A stretch of DNA of 45,370 nt from Acidobacteria bacterium RIFCSPLOWO2_12_FULL_54_10 (GTDB lineage Bacteria; Acidobacteriota; Terriglobia; 2-12-FULL-54-10). How positions within the stretch are numbered: position 1 is the first letter of the stretch; each line of letters opens with the position of its first letter. The notes under the pieces are model-generated. The model did not search any database, was not told where the DNA came from, and saw nothing but the letters and a program-made list of their open reading frames with translations. Made by a program: the position numbers and the translations under genes. The stretch spans positions 59,249 to 104,618 of the forward strand of contig MEKX01000157.1 in the NCBI GenBank assembly GCA_001767075.1. Direction: 5' to 3'. Positions 7,728 through 17,639 of the stretch are shown piece after piece.

Positions 7728-9664
7728 GTTTAGAAAACAAACCGGTGTTTTTGGAGGAGTTGCGCTGGATGTCGGCGGCCATAGCGCATCGGGGTCCCGA
7801 TGAAGATGGATTTTATCTGGGAACGGACGCAGGTATTGGGATGCGCCGTCTCAGCATCATCGACCTCAAGTCCGGGCGCCAGCCCATTGCAAACGAGGAC
7901 GGCACGATCCATGTCGTATTCAACGGCGAAATCTACAACTACCGGCAATTGCGCAAGCAACTGGAACAGAAAGGCCACTGCTTTTCTACCACCACGGATA
8001 CGGAGACCATCGTTCACCTCTACGAAGAATACGGGGACTGCTGCGTGCAAGAGATGCGAGGCATGTTCGCTTTTGCGATCTGGGACGAGCGGCGCCACAA
8101 ACTCCTGCTGGCTCGAGACCGGCTGGGAATCAAGCCTTTATATTACACGGAGGTCAACGGAAGACTGTTGTTCGCCTCCGAGCTGAAGGCCATCCTGCAA
8201 CTTCCCGATGTGGAGCGCAAACTAAACTGGAATGCGCTCAATCATTTATTTACATTTCTGAGCACGCCTGCCGCTGAAAGCATACTCGAAGGAATCCGCA
8301 AGCTGCAGCCTGGTCACATCCTCATTGCATCGCCAGGAAGGCCCCCGCGGGTGCAGCGCTACTGGGATTTACATTTCGAGCCCGACCGCAGCCTGACTGA
8401 GGAGGATTGCACGGAAAGGTTGCGCGAATTGCTGGACGAGTCGGTCGGGCTCCACCTGGCAAGCGATGTCCCGGTGGGAGCCTTTTTGAGCGGAGGCATC
8501 GATTCCAGCGCTGTTGTTGCAGCGATGTCTCGAATGAGTTCCGATCGCGTCAAGACATTTTCCATCGGGTTCAACGAGGAAGATTACGACGAACTTCAGT
8601 TCGCCCGTTTGGTCGCGAAGCAGTTTGGCACGGAGCATTACGAGCTGGTGCTGGAGTCGAATGTATTAGAGATGCTCAGCGATCTGGCATGGCACCTGGA
8701 TGAGCCGTTCGGGGATGCCTCGGCGATCCCCACTTACATGGTTTCCAAACTCGCTTCGCAGTACGTGAAGGTGGTGCTTTCCGGCGACGGTGGCGATGAG
8801 CTGTTCGCCGGGTACGACAAATATGCGGTCGAGGCAAGAGAGCGCAACTACAAGTTCCTGCCCTCCGTGGTTCGCAGAGTTTTGGGCGGCGTGGGAAACT
8901 TCCTTCCGGACGGGATCAGGGGACGAAATTTCTTGCGCCATATGTCTCTGACCGGGGCGGAACGGTATCTGGATGCTTCGACATTGTTCCGCCGTGACGA
9001 TAAGAGAAAGCTATTCCAGGGCGTTGCCTTTGAAAACCTATCTTCGTACGATCCGTCGCAGGCGCAGGTCGAATACTTGACTCACGATCATGGTGACTGG
9101 CTGTCAGCATTGCAGTCCCTGGATCTGAAGAGCTATCTGCCATTGGACATTCTTACCAAAGTCGACCGGATGAGCATGGCGCATTCCCTGGAGGTGCGCG
9201 TTCCCTTGCTCGATCACAAGCTCGTGGAGTTCGTTGCCACGATTCCCCCAGAAATGAAGATGCGGAATGGTACGAGAAAGTATGTTTTCAAAAGGGCGAT
9301 GACGGGCCTTCTACCGACGGAGATCATCCATAGACCGAAGCAGGGTTTTGCCATCCCGCTCGGGAGGTGGTTCAGGGGAAAACTGGACAACGTAGTCCGC
9401 GAGTTGCTGCTCTCTGAGGAAGCCCGGCGGCGAGGATTATTCCGCCCCACATACATCGAACGCCTGCTGGAACTTCAAAAAAGGGGAAGGGATCTCGATT
9501 TGCAACTCTGGACCCTGATTTCATTTGAGATGTGGTGCAAGACTTTTCTGGACGGCAGAGTCGGGAAGGTAAGCGAGCCGAGAGCCGAAAGCAACGTATC
9601 ACACTCCGTGCTGCAGCAATCGACGGGGGTAAGTCGAACGCTCGTAACGGGAGAGTCCGCATGA
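7703..9664 (+). CDS. asparagine synthase-type amidotransferase 1 (glutamine-hydrolysing)
   Basis: 653 residues. The N-terminal class II glutamine amidotransferase domain starts MCGIVGIV, with Cys2 as nucleophile, and includes HRGPDEDG, RLSIIDL and NGEIYN. The C-terminal asparagine-synthase domain has the ATP-binding loop SGGIDSS (residues 263-269) and SGDGGDELFAGY. The start at 7703 is fixed by the need for Cys at position 2 and by GGAAGAG upstream; a longer frame would bury the Cys. In exopolysaccharide loci such proteins are thought to amidate sugar carboxylates or related groups rather than make asparagine, which is inferred here from context. It overlaps the flippase gene by 25 bases and the next gene by ATGA. 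Confidence 0.9.
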   Translation: MCGIVGIVSLENKPVFLEELRWMSAAIAHRGPDEDGFYLGTDAGIGMRRLSIIDLKSGRQPIANEDGTIHVVFNGEIYNYRQLRKQLEQKGHCFSTTTDTETIVHLYEEYGDCCVQEMRGMFAFAIWDERRHKLLLARDRLGIKPLYYTEVNGRLLFASELKAILQLPDVERKLNWNALNHLFTFLSTPAAESILEGIRKLQPGHILIASPGRPPRVQRYWDLHFEPDRSLTEEDCTERLRELLDESVGLHLASDVPVGAFLSGGIDSSAVVAAMSRMSSDRVKTFSIGFNEEDYDELQFARLVAKQFGTEHYELVLESNVLEMLSDLAWHLDEPFGDASAIPTYMVSKLASQYVKVVLSGDGGDELFAGYDKYAVEARERNYKFLPSVVRRVLGGVGNFLPDGIRGRNFLRHMSLTGAERYLDASTLFRRDDKRKLFQGVAFENLSSYDPSQAQVEYLTHDHGDWLSALQSLDLKSYLPLDILTKVDRMSMAHSLEVRVPLLDHKLVEFVATIPPEMKMRNGTRKYVFKRAMTGLLPTEIIHRPKQGFAIPLGRWFRGKLDNVVRELLLSEEARRRGLFRPTYIERLLELQKRGRDLDLQLWTLISFEMWCKTFLDGRVGKVSEPRAESNVSHSVLQQSTGVSRTLVTGESA

Positions 9665-10956
9665 AGAGCAGACCGATGCAAGAGATAGGGATAGAGCAGT
9701 TCATGTTGCCGCTATCCAGCAGGCAGCATCGCGGGACTCGAGTGCCGCGGCGGCACTTCCGGAGTCATCCGGGCATCCCCTCAGACAGAGTCAGATTGCT
9801 GAAGTTTGTCGGCCTATTCGCAATTGGGGGGACTGAAAAACAAGTGATCAACATGGTGCGGTCCATCGACTCCTCCCGCTTCGATGTGCATTTAGCATGC
9901 TTCAATCGTTGGGGACAACTTTCAAAGGAGATCGAGACGCTCGGCATACCGATTTCCGAATACCGCATCAATTGTCTTTACAATTATCAAACGGTTCGCC
10001 AGCAAATCAGATTCGCGGGATTTCTCAAACGGAATCGCATTCAGGTCGTCCACGCCTATGGATTTTACTCCATGGTCTTTGCCGTTCCCGCGGCACGACT
10101 GGCGCGTGTGCCCGTTGTTGTCGCATCGATTCGTGACACGGGAGAGTTATTGACCCCCCTTCAGAAAAGGGCACAGAAAGCAGTGTGCCGATTGGCCGAC
10201 TCTGTCTTGGTCAATGCCGCAGCGGTGCGGGAATGGCTGGTCGGCCAAGGGTATAACGAGAGAAAAATCGAGGTCATCCACAATGGCATTGCTTCCGATC
10301 GCATTGATGGGGGTGGCGGCGGACAGAGGCTTCGTCGGGAGCTCGGACTCCCGCCTAACGTCCCTGTGGTAGCCATGCTCTCCAGGCTGAATCGCATGAA
10401 AGGGGGAGCGTTTTTCTTGGAGGCGGCAGCGGCGGTGGCTTCGCGTTTCCCGGAAGTACGATTTCTCGTTGTGGGCGATGTAGGTTGCGGGGAAAAGTCC
10501 TACAGGGAGGAATTGGAACACCAAGCGATTCGGCTGGGGCTCGGAGACCGCGTGCTCTTCACTGGCTTTCGTCTCGATATCCCTGACATATTGTCGGAAC
10601 TCTCTGTTTCAGTGCTGCCCTCTCTGAGCGAAGGACTGTCCAATGTTCTGCTCGAGTCCATGGCAGCCGGAGTGCCTGTGATCGCAACGAAGGTGGGCGG
10701 CAATCCAGAAGTAGTCGAAGACGGCGTGAACGGCCTGCTGGTCCCGCCGGGCGACCCCCAAGCCCTGGCCCAGGCTATGTGCCGGCTGCTCGAACGACCC
10801 GAATTAGCCCGCTACTATGGCCAGGCAGGAAAGCGGCGGATTGCTGAAGGCTTCTCGCTGGGGCGGATGGTTCGGCAGACCGAGCAGCATTACTTGAACT
10901 TGTTGCCGGGAGCCGGGCCGCGGCAGGCCAGCGCCGCCGGGGAGGTAGAGGCATGA
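9661..10956 (+). CDS. glycosyltransferase family 4 (GT-B)
   Basis: 431 residues. The N-terminal half has the acceptor-side motif FAIGGTEKQVINMVRS. The C-terminal half is a classic Glycos_transf_1 domain with VAMLSRLNRMKGG and the nucleotide-sugar binding region EGLSNVLLESMAAG (E-x7-E motif). It should be a cytoplasmic retaining glycosyltransferase that adds one sugar to the lipid-linked repeat. The first 45 or so residues are basic and poorly structured. ATG 9661 overlaps the previous stop as ATGA and is preferred over a longer frame that lies inside the amidotransferase gene. It ends with an ATGA overlap to the next glycosyltransferase. Confidence 0.88.
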   Translation: MKSRPMQEIGIEQFMLPLSSRQHRGTRVPRRHFRSHPGIPSDRVRLLKFVGLFAIGGTEKQVINMVRSIDSSRFDVHLACFNRWGQLSKEIETLGIPISEYRINCLYNYQTVRQQIRFAGFLKRNRIQVVHAYGFYSMVFAVPAARLARVPVVVASIRDTGELLTPLQKRAQKAVCRLADSVLVNAAAVREWLVGQGYNERKIEVIHNGIASDRIDGGGGGQRLRRELGLPPNVPVVAMLSRLNRMKGGAFFLEAAAAVASRFPEVRFLVVGDVGCGEKSYREELEHQAIRLGLGDRVLFTGFRLDIPDILSELSVSVLPSLSEGLSNVLLESMAAGVPVIATKVGGNPEVVEDGVNGLLVPPGDPQALAQAMCRLLERPELARYYGQAGKRRIAEGFSLGRMVRQTEQHYLNLLPGAGPRQASAAGEVEA

Positions 10957-12017
10957 AACTTCTGCTCATCGGCCCGTATCCTCCACCGCACGGGGGAATT
11001 TCTGTTCATGTGGCCGAGGCAAGAAGACACCTGGACCAGGCAGGAGTCTGGTGCCGGGTACTCAACCTAAGTCGGTCTGCTCCTGAAAGTGACCAGTACA
11101 TTCGCTGTCGCGGCGGCCTGAATTTGTTGTACGTGTTGATTTCTCATGCCAGGCGCGGCTGGACGCTGCATCTTCACACCAACGGTCATAACGGGAAGAG
11201 CTGGTTGCTGGCGTTTGTTTGCGGACTGGCGGGGCAGTTGGCTCCGGCCTGTCTGCTGACGGTGCATTCCGGAATGGCGCCCCATTATCTGCAGAAGGAG
11301 AACGTTTGGCGGCGTCAATTGGCTCGCATCACCTGCCTGCTTTACGATCGTATCCTCGTCGTAAACCGTGAGATTTGGCGAGTGATCCTGTCTTTGAAAG
11401 TCTCACCGGACCGACTGAAAGTGGTTCCGGCCTATCTCTCCATGTCTCGTCCCGCATCGCTTCCGGCCAGGTTTGAGGAACTGGTGCAAGGGTCCAGACC
11501 GTTGCTCACTACCGTTCTCTTTTTCCGCCCGGAATACGGGGTCGAGCTCCTAGCCCAAGCGCTGCGCAAATTGGGTTCCCGCTATCCAAACCTTCGCTGT
11601 TTGGTCATGGGCAGTGGCGAGCAGCGAGTGGACGCGGAACGGGTGTTCCGAGAAGCCGGGTTGGGGGAAACGGTGAAGCTGCTCGGAGATGTGCCACACG
11701 AGCTGTGTCTGGGATTAATTTCTGCTTCCGACCTTTTCGTTCGCGCCACTATGAAAGATGGCGACTCCATTTCGGTGCGCGAGGCTTTGTCGCTGGGGGT
11801 ACCTGCGGTGGTTAGCGACGTGGGGCATCGACCTTGGGGCGCCATCCTTTTCCGGAAGGGAGATCTCGACGATCTAGTCGCCAAGATGAAAACTGCCCTT
11901 GCCACTCCTCGCCGGACCCGCGCCCGTGTGGCGGTCCCGCCGACGCCTGCCAGCGCCCGCCGACTCCTCGAAATCTACAGCGGGGTTGCAGTCCAAGGAG
12001 CGCAGCCATGCGCCTAA
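10953..12017 (+). CDS. glycosyltransferase family 4 (second)
   Basis: 354 residues. It starts MKLLLIGPYPPPHGGISVH, the glycine-rich N-terminal loop of GT4 enzymes. A Glycos_transf_1 C-terminal domain contains LVMGSGEQ and SVREALSLGVPAVVSDVG, although the usual first Glu of the E-x7-E motif is Asp or Ser here (DGDSISVREA). It is expected to transfer a sugar to the growing lipid-linked repeat in the cytoplasm. GGAGG precedes the ATG, which overlaps the previous stop as ATGA. It overlaps the lyase gene by 10 bases. Donor and acceptor are unknown. Confidence 0.84.
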   Translation: MKLLLIGPYPPPHGGISVHVAEARRHLDQAGVWCRVLNLSRSAPESDQYIRCRGGLNLLYVLISHARRGWTLHLHTNGHNGKSWLLAFVCGLAGQLAPACLLTVHSGMAPHYLQKENVWRRQLARITCLLYDRILVVNREIWRVILSLKVSPDRLKVVPAYLSMSRPASLPARFEELVQGSRPLLTTVLFFRPEYGVELLAQALRKLGSRYPNLRCLVMGSGEQRVDAERVFREAGLGETVKLLGDVPHELCLGLISASDLFVRATMKDGDSISVREALSLGVPAVVSDVGHRPWGAILFRKGDLDDLVAKMKTALATPRRTRARVAVPPTPASARRLLEIYSGVAVQGAQPCA

Positions 12018-14485
12018 AGGCTCTCGGGAGGTTGAAACAGTTACGCCGAATGACGGTGGGGGAGATGGCCTATCGGTTCTGCGATAAGCTCCGATCCGAA
12101 ACGGATCGTATCCAGTACTATCGGCGAAAGCTCGAGAAGCCGGAAGAAGAATTATGGAGCTTCTTTAACGGCTCGATTTCCGCCGGCGTCCGGGCTAGGC
12201 TCTCCAACCGCAATGGATTTTCTTTTAAGGAATACCTCCGGGGAGGCCCCGCGCAGCGGTTTTACCTTCCGAGTGAACCGGCGGAACGGGCGAGACTGCG
12301 AGAATTCATAGAGGATTGCGTTCCGCTATGGAAGCACCAAGCCGTCGAGGAGGCCGAACGAATCTGCCAACACCGGGTGGAGCTTCTCGGCTACGGCGAA
12401 ATAGATATTGGCAGAGAGATCAATTGGCATCTGGACCCGATCACGGGGCGAAGCTGGCCGCGCCGCTTTTGGGCCGATTACGATTTGGTTCACGATGCCA
12501 CAGCAGGCGACCCCAAATCGGTTCACGAATTAAACCGGCATCAGCATCTTCCGAGATTAGCGAAGGCTTACTTTCTGACCGGCAAGGAAAAATATGCCCG
12601 AGAAGCTGTGGATCAAATCGAGAGTTGGATCGATCAGAATCCGGCGGATTTGGGCGTCAATTGGCATTCAAGCCTGGAGATCGGGCTGCGGGTCGTCTCC
12701 TGGCTGTGGACCCTCTTCTTCCTTCTGCCAGCCGAATCCTTCCACGAGCATGCGGCACGCCGTATGGGAAGTTCGTTATTGGCTCAGTTGGAACATGTCT
12801 ACCGCTACCCCTCGATCATTAGCAGTCCCAATACGCATGTCGTGGGAGAAGCTGCTGCACTTTTTATCGGCGGTTTGATCTTTGCAGAGTGCAATCGCGC
12901 CCGTGCGTGGCGAGATCGGGGTTCCTCCCTGTTGATCGATGCAATGGGAAAGCAGGTCTCTCCGGAAGGCATCCACCAGGAACTGTCTTCTTACTACCAT
13001 TGCTACACGGCGGACTTTTATCTGCAGACACTGGGCCTGGCGCACCGCAATCGCTTCCCGTTTCCGGATTGGCTCTGGAAAAGGCTGGTCTGCATGTTGG
13101 AGTTCCTGATGCATCTTACGAGGCCCGACGGCACGATTCCGCTGCTGGGCGACGACGATGGAGGCAGGGCCCTGGCGCTCCACCAGACCAGCTACCGTTC
13201 CTTTCGCGATGGTTTATGCACTGGAGCTGTAATGTTCCAGCGGCCGGAGTTTAAGAGTCAATCCGGGGAGTTTTTTGAGGAGAGCCTGTGGCTGCTGGGC
13301 GAGCAGGCCTGGAACACTTATGCCGGTCTGAAGAGCAATCCACCTCAGGGGTTGAGTGCTTCGTATCCGGCGGCTGGCTATTTCATCCAGCGCTCGGATT
13401 GGACTGCGCGAGCCCGCCACCTGGTATTTGACTGCGGAGGCATGGGGATGATCAATGGCGGTCATGGACATGCTGACTCTCTATCGCTGGTTCTGTTTGC
13501 TGGGGGCAGGGAGTTGTTGGTGGATCCGGGTACCTGCATCTACAACACTGCTCCGGCATGGCGTGACTTCTTCCGTTCCACTAAGGCTCACAACACGGCG
13601 GTGGTGGATGGCAGGGACCAATCCGAAATGGGTGCAACCTTTCGATGGAACCGTATTGCTCCATCGCGCGTGGTGAAACATATCACCTCAGACGGGATTG
13701 ACTACGTTGAAGGCGAACACACCGGATACAACCAACTTCCGCAGAGTGTTCTGCATCGGCGCCGAGTGCTCTATTGCAGGCCGGAATACTGGGCAGTGGT
13801 GGATGAATTCCGAGGAGAAGGCAAGCACAGCATCGATCTGTATTATCACTTCGATTCAGAGACAGAGATAACGTCGGGAGAGTCGGCTGGCTCAACATCG
13901 GACCTGACGCTTCTGGCCCGGGCTCCAGGCGCCGGCTTGATGGTATTTCTCCGCGCTTCCGCTCCCTTGAAGTTTGAAATCATTCGCGGACAAAGCACGC
14001 CCATCCAGGGGTGGGTATCGAGCCGTTATGGCGAGAAGAAGCCGGCCCTCACCCTGCGCGTTACCTTCTGTTCCCACGTCCCAGCCGCAATCGTTTCCAT
14101 CCTGGCGCCATTCGGTGCGGATTCCGACCAACTCGCAGCTCGGCAAAACCGGGAAGGCTGGGAGTGCTCCGGAGTAGCGGCAGGGCAGCAGGCCATTGCC
14201 TGTTCCGTGAAGCAGGGCAAGCGAGAAGATCTCATGATCTTTTCAATGCAGGATTGCAAACTGGATGTCAGGGATTACAAACTGCAGGGCGAATTGTTCT
14301 GGCTCCATAGCGAGCAGGCTGTCTTGGAGAAGCTGTTCGCTGTCAACGCGCGCAGTTTCCAGACTCTCGAGCGAACACTCTTTCAGAACATCGACTCGCA
14401 GAGTTACGTGTGGAAGCAGTATGACAAGGAGGATGGATCGGTCGAACCAAGCGAAGCAGGAGAAACGGCCTATGTGCGGGATTAG
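12008..14485 (+). CDS. heparinase II/III family protein
   Basis: 825 residues. The first half is an alpha-helical toroid-like region with the motif LNRHQHLPRLAKAYFLTG. The second half is a beta-rich heparinase II/III domain with GGHGHADSLSLVLFAGG (from about residue 481) and VDPGTCIYN. Members are uronate polysaccharide lyases, or hydrolase-like proteins in exopolysaccharide loci. Here it may trim or edit the polymer or act on a uronic-acid repeat. No clear signal peptide is visible from the ATG at 12008, which is unusual for a lyase of an exported polymer. That ATG is chosen because it follows the previous gene closely; the longer frame starting at 11834 lies inside that gene. Confidence 0.85.
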   Translation: MRLKALGRLKQLRRMTVGEMAYRFCDKLRSETDRIQYYRRKLEKPEEELWSFFNGSISAGVRARLSNRNGFSFKEYLRGGPAQRFYLPSEPAERARLREFIEDCVPLWKHQAVEEAERICQHRVELLGYGEIDIGREINWHLDPITGRSWPRRFWADYDLVHDATAGDPKSVHELNRHQHLPRLAKAYFLTGKEKYAREAVDQIESWIDQNPADLGVNWHSSLEIGLRVVSWLWTLFFLLPAESFHEHAARRMGSSLLAQLEHVYRYPSIISSPNTHVVGEAAALFIGGLIFAECNRARAWRDRGSSLLIDAMGKQVSPEGIHQELSSYYHCYTADFYLQTLGLAHRNRFPFPDWLWKRLVCMLEFLMHLTRPDGTIPLLGDDDGGRALALHQTSYRSFRDGLCTGAVMFQRPEFKSQSGEFFEESLWLLGEQAWNTYAGLKSNPPQGLSASYPAAGYFIQRSDWTARARHLVFDCGGMGMINGGHGHADSLSLVLFAGGRELLVDPGTCIYNTAPAWRDFFRSTKAHNTAVVDGRDQSEMGATFRWNRIAPSRVVKHITSDGIDYVEGEHTGYNQLPQSVLHRRRVLYCRPEYWAVVDEFRGEGKHSIDLYYHFDSETEITSGESAGSTSDLTLLARAPGAGLMVFLRASAPLKFEIIRGQSTPIQGWVSSRYGEKKPALTLRVTFCSHVPAAIVSILAPFGADSDQLAARQNREGWECSGVAAGQQAIACSVKQGKREDLMIFSMQDCKLDVRDYKLQGELFWLHSEQAVLEKLFAVNARSFQTLERTLFQNIDSQSYVWKQYDKEDGSVEPSEAGETAYVRD

Positions 14486-16397
14486 CGGAATTGTGAACTT
14501 CAACAGCGATGATCGGGTCGATGCCCATCTCCTCAGAAGGATGACGGACTCACTCGCTCACCGTGGTCCTGACGACAAGGGGTACTTCCTCGAAGACAAT
14601 GTGGGACTCGGCCATCGCCGCTTGAGTATCATCGACCTGAGCGGGGGCTCGCAACCCATCTATAACGAGGACGGCTCTGCGGTGATCGTCTTCAACGGAG
14701 AAATATACAATTACGCCGAGCTCACGAGCGAGCTTGTGGCCCAGGGGCACACCTTTCGAAGCCGCAGCGATACGGAGGCCATTCTCCATTCTTATGAGCA
14801 GTACGGCAGTCAATGCGTGCAGCGATTGCGCGGCATGTTCGCATTCGCCGTCTGGGACCGCCCGCAAAAGCGCCTCCTCCTAGCGCGAGATCGCCTCGGG
14901 ATCAAGCCGTTATATTTCCACGTGGGCCGAGATTGTTTTGCATTCGCATCAGAAATAAAGGCATTGCTGGAGCTGCCGGGCGTCCCGCGCGAACTCGACA
15001 GGGAAGCATTCGATCTGTATTTGTCTTTGCGGTACGTCCCCGGACCGCGGACCATGTTCCAGGAAATCTTTAAGCTCCAGCCGGGCCACATTCTGGTTTT
15101 CGAAAAGAACGGTGTGCGCATTCAAAAATACTGGGATGTCCCTTACCCACCTTCCCGCCGGCGTGCGTACTCGGACTATCTCGAAGAGTTCGAGCATCTG
15201 CTGGAGGAAAGCGTCCGCCTGCGATTGATTGCCGAGGTTCCTCTGGGGGTGTTCCTCAGCGGGGGGCTGGACTCCAGCGCGATCCTGGCTGTGATGAGCA
15301 AGCTGACCCGCGGCGAGAGGATCAAAACGTTCAGCGTGGGCTATGAGGAGGGAAACGCCGGGGAAGAGGAATCCAGCGAATTCCATTATGCCACCATGGC
15401 CGCAAAGACGTTTGGTGCAGAGCACCATGAGTTTCGTGTCAGCGCCCGAGAGTTTGGCGATTTCATTCCGGACTTAGTTTGGCATCTGGATGAACCCCTG
15501 GCCGATCCAAGCTGCATCCCGCTGTACTTTATTTCCAAGCTGGCTCGCAAATACATCACCGTCGTTTTGTCGGGCGAAGGAGCAGACGAGATTTTAGGCG
15601 GCTATGGCATTTATGGAAAGATGCTGGCGCTGGAGAGCGTGCAGCGCCTGCTGGCCCCCATTCCTGCCTGGTTTGCTCCTGGGCTGGCGCACCTGATCCC
15701 GGGGGAGGCTCGTCGCAGCCGCATGCGAATGGCTGGATTGCCCCTGGAGGCTCGCTACCGGGGGGTATCGAGGGGCTTTCGGCCCGAGATGAAAACGAGA
15801 CTTCTGCGCGATTGCCAACCCGGCGCGACCGACGCACGACTCAATGAACTCTTCCATCCCTATTTTCAGCAGGTCAAGAGTTGCTCGTCGTTGGACCAGA
15901 TGCTCTATGCGGATACCAAGATCTGGCTTCCGGACGACATCCTGCTCAAAGCCGACAAGATGACCATGGCCAATGCCCTCGAGTTACGAGTCCCGTTTCT
16001 GGATCACAAGCTTGTAGAGTTTTGCGCGGGGCTGCCGCCCAAACTCAAGCTCAACGGCCAAGGCAGTAAGTTCCTTTTGCGCCAAGCGATGAGTGAAGTG
16101 CTTCCAAGACCAATTCTGCAGCGGCCGAAGCAGGGATTCCCAGTACCGACGGAGGGATGGCTCCGAAAGCCTTTGAAAGAGTTGACGCATGACATGCTGC
16201 TCTCTCGCAGCTCGGCCTGCCGGCTCTACTTGCGCCCGGAAGTCCTGGAAGAGATTGTGTCGGAACACGAGCGTGGATTGATGAACCGGGACCAGGAAAT
16301 CTGGACCCTGCTGGTTTTCGAATACTGGCACCGGCTGTTCCTGGAAAGGCAGGTGCACCCAGGTTCGAGCAGAGAGCCGGCCATGGAGGTGGCGTGA
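14472..16397 (+). CDS. asparagine synthase-type amidotransferase 2 (glutamine-hydrolysing)
   Basis: 641 residues. Its layout is the same as the first amidotransferase: MCGISGIV with nucleophile Cys2, HRGPDDKG, NGEIYNYAEL, then the ATP loop SGGLDSS at residues 263-269 and SGEGADEILGGYG. It closely resembles the amidotransferases of exosortase/EPS loci. Both catalytic halves look intact, so it is a second active enzyme and not a remnant. The start at 14472 is set by Cys2 and overlaps the lyase gene by 14 bases. I infer amidation of a sugar acid or a similar modification; true asparagine synthesis cannot be excluded. Confidence 0.9.
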   Translation: MCGISGIVNFNSDDRVDAHLLRRMTDSLAHRGPDDKGYFLEDNVGLGHRRLSIIDLSGGSQPIYNEDGSAVIVFNGEIYNYAELTSELVAQGHTFRSRSDTEAILHSYEQYGSQCVQRLRGMFAFAVWDRPQKRLLLARDRLGIKPLYFHVGRDCFAFASEIKALLELPGVPRELDREAFDLYLSLRYVPGPRTMFQEIFKLQPGHILVFEKNGVRIQKYWDVPYPPSRRRAYSDYLEEFEHLLEESVRLRLIAEVPLGVFLSGGLDSSAILAVMSKLTRGERIKTFSVGYEEGNAGEEESSEFHYATMAAKTFGAEHHEFRVSAREFGDFIPDLVWHLDEPLADPSCIPLYFISKLARKYITVVLSGEGADEILGGYGIYGKMLALESVQRLLAPIPAWFAPGLAHLIPGEARRSRMRMAGLPLEARYRGVSRGFRPEMKTRLLRDCQPGATDARLNELFHPYFQQVKSCSSLDQMLYADTKIWLPDDILLKADKMTMANALELRVPFLDHKLVEFCAGLPPKLKLNGQGSKFLLRQAMSEVLPRPILQRPKQGFPVPTEGWLRKPLKELTHDMLLSRSSACRLYLRPEVLEEIVSEHERGLMNRDQEIWTLLVFEYWHRLFLERQVHPGSSREPAMEVA

Positions 16398-17638
16398 TGG
16401 GTCAGGATGCGGTCTATGACGGGATCGAAGGGCAGGACATCATCTGTTTCGCGAACGACTGGGATGGCGATCCACTGAGCAAGAAACACATCATGCTGCG
16501 GCTGGCGCAACGAAACCGCGTCCTATGGGTCAATTCCATCGGCACGCGCAATCCCCAGGCTTCGGTGCGGGATTTGCGGCGGTCGCTCGATAAATTAAGG
16601 CAGTTCTCCGGTGGATGCCAGCGACGCGCGGAAAATCTCTTCCTGTTCTCCCCTCTGGCGATTCCCTTTCACGGCAACCGGGCGGCGCGGTGGATTAATC
16701 GTCACTGGCTGGCTTGGAGTTTGCGCCGGGTCTGCCGCCGGTTGGGTTTTACTAATCCGATCATGTGGACCTTTCTTCCTACCTCAGCGGAGGTTGTGGG
16801 CGCTCTGGATGAGCAGTTCATCATCTATCAGTGCGTGGATGAGTTTTCCGAATTTACCGGAACCGACAAACCCGCCCTGCTCGAGATGGAGCGCCAGCTG
16901 ATTGAAAAAGCAGATATGGTAATTGCATCTTCCGGCCTGCTCTATGAGAGCAAGCGGCGTTATAACCCAAACACGTTTCTGGTACCGCATGGGGTCGATG
17001 TGCGGCATTTCCGGAAAGCCTGCGATCCTGAAACGGTTATTCCTCCAGAGGTCGCCGCTCTTAAAACCCCGGTCATCGGGTTCCATGGCTTGGTGGCCGA
17101 CTGGGTTGACTTAGAGCTGCTCAGATTCCTGGCAACCGCCAGGCCCGATTGGTCTTTCGTGCTTATCGGAAAGCAGGATACAAATACGGATCGCCTGCGC
17201 GGGCTCTCGAATGTACACTTGCTCGGAAGAAAAGACTATGCGCTGTTGCCGGCCTATTGCAAAGGCTTCCATGTAGCCATTCTGCCATTTGTTGTGAATG
17301 AACTTACGTTGGCAGCCAACCCTCTCAAACTGCGCGAGTACCTGGCAGCCGGCCTTCCCGTGGTGGCTACTGCCATTCCCGAGGCGGCAAGGCTGGGAGA
17401 TTGTGTGCGTATTGGAAATTCGTTTGAGCATTTCTTGGAACTAATCGAAGCACAACTCGCAGAAGGCGGAGTCGGTCCGAGCCTGGCGGTGTCAAAAGCC
17501 ATGGACTCCGAATCCTGGGAAGCAAAAGTAGCCGAAATCTCCCGGCTCATTATTCACAGGAAGCCCTGGATGGCAACGGAAGCAACCCATTTGCGGCTGC
17601 GGCCTGGGTTCGAGGAATCTGTATTGGGAGACTCGTGA
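16397..17638 (+). CDS. glycosyltransferase (GT4/GT1-like)
   Basis: 413 residues. The start region IICFANDWDGDPLSKKHIM resembles a group of EPS-locus glycosyltransferases that begin with a similar NDW motif. The middle has ADMVIASSGLLYESK and VPHGVDVRHF. The C-terminal domain has IGFHGLVADWVDLELL and LREYLAAGLPVVAT. It is probably a cytoplasmic GT-B enzyme. ATG 16397 shares one base with the previous stop (TGATG) and has GGAGG upstream; a GTG three bases earlier is the alternative. The next gene starts one base after its stop. Confidence 0.82.
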   Translation: MGQDAVYDGIEGQDIICFANDWDGDPLSKKHIMLRLAQRNRVLWVNSIGTRNPQASVRDLRRSLDKLRQFSGGCQRRAENLFLFSPLAIPFHGNRAARWINRHWLAWSLRRVCRRLGFTNPIMWTFLPTSAEVVGALDEQFIIYQCVDEFSEFTGTDKPALLEMERQLIEKADMVIASSGLLYESKRRYNPNTFLVPHGVDVRHFRKACDPETVIPPEVAALKTPVIGFHGLVADWVDLELLRFLATARPDWSFVLIGKQDTNTDRLRGLSNVHLLGRKDYALLPAYCKGFHVAILPFVVNELTLAANPLKLREYLAAGLPVVATAIPEAARLGDCVRIGNSFEHFLELIEAQLAEGGVGPSLAVSKAMDSESWEAKVAEISRLIIHRKPWMATEATHLRLRPGFEESVLGDS

Positions 17639-17639
17639 T

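Noticed and set aside
11834-12007. 58-codon N-terminal extension of the heparinase-like gene
   Set aside because: It lies wholly inside the preceding glycosyltransferase gene in another frame, and the conserved protein starts at ATG 12008.
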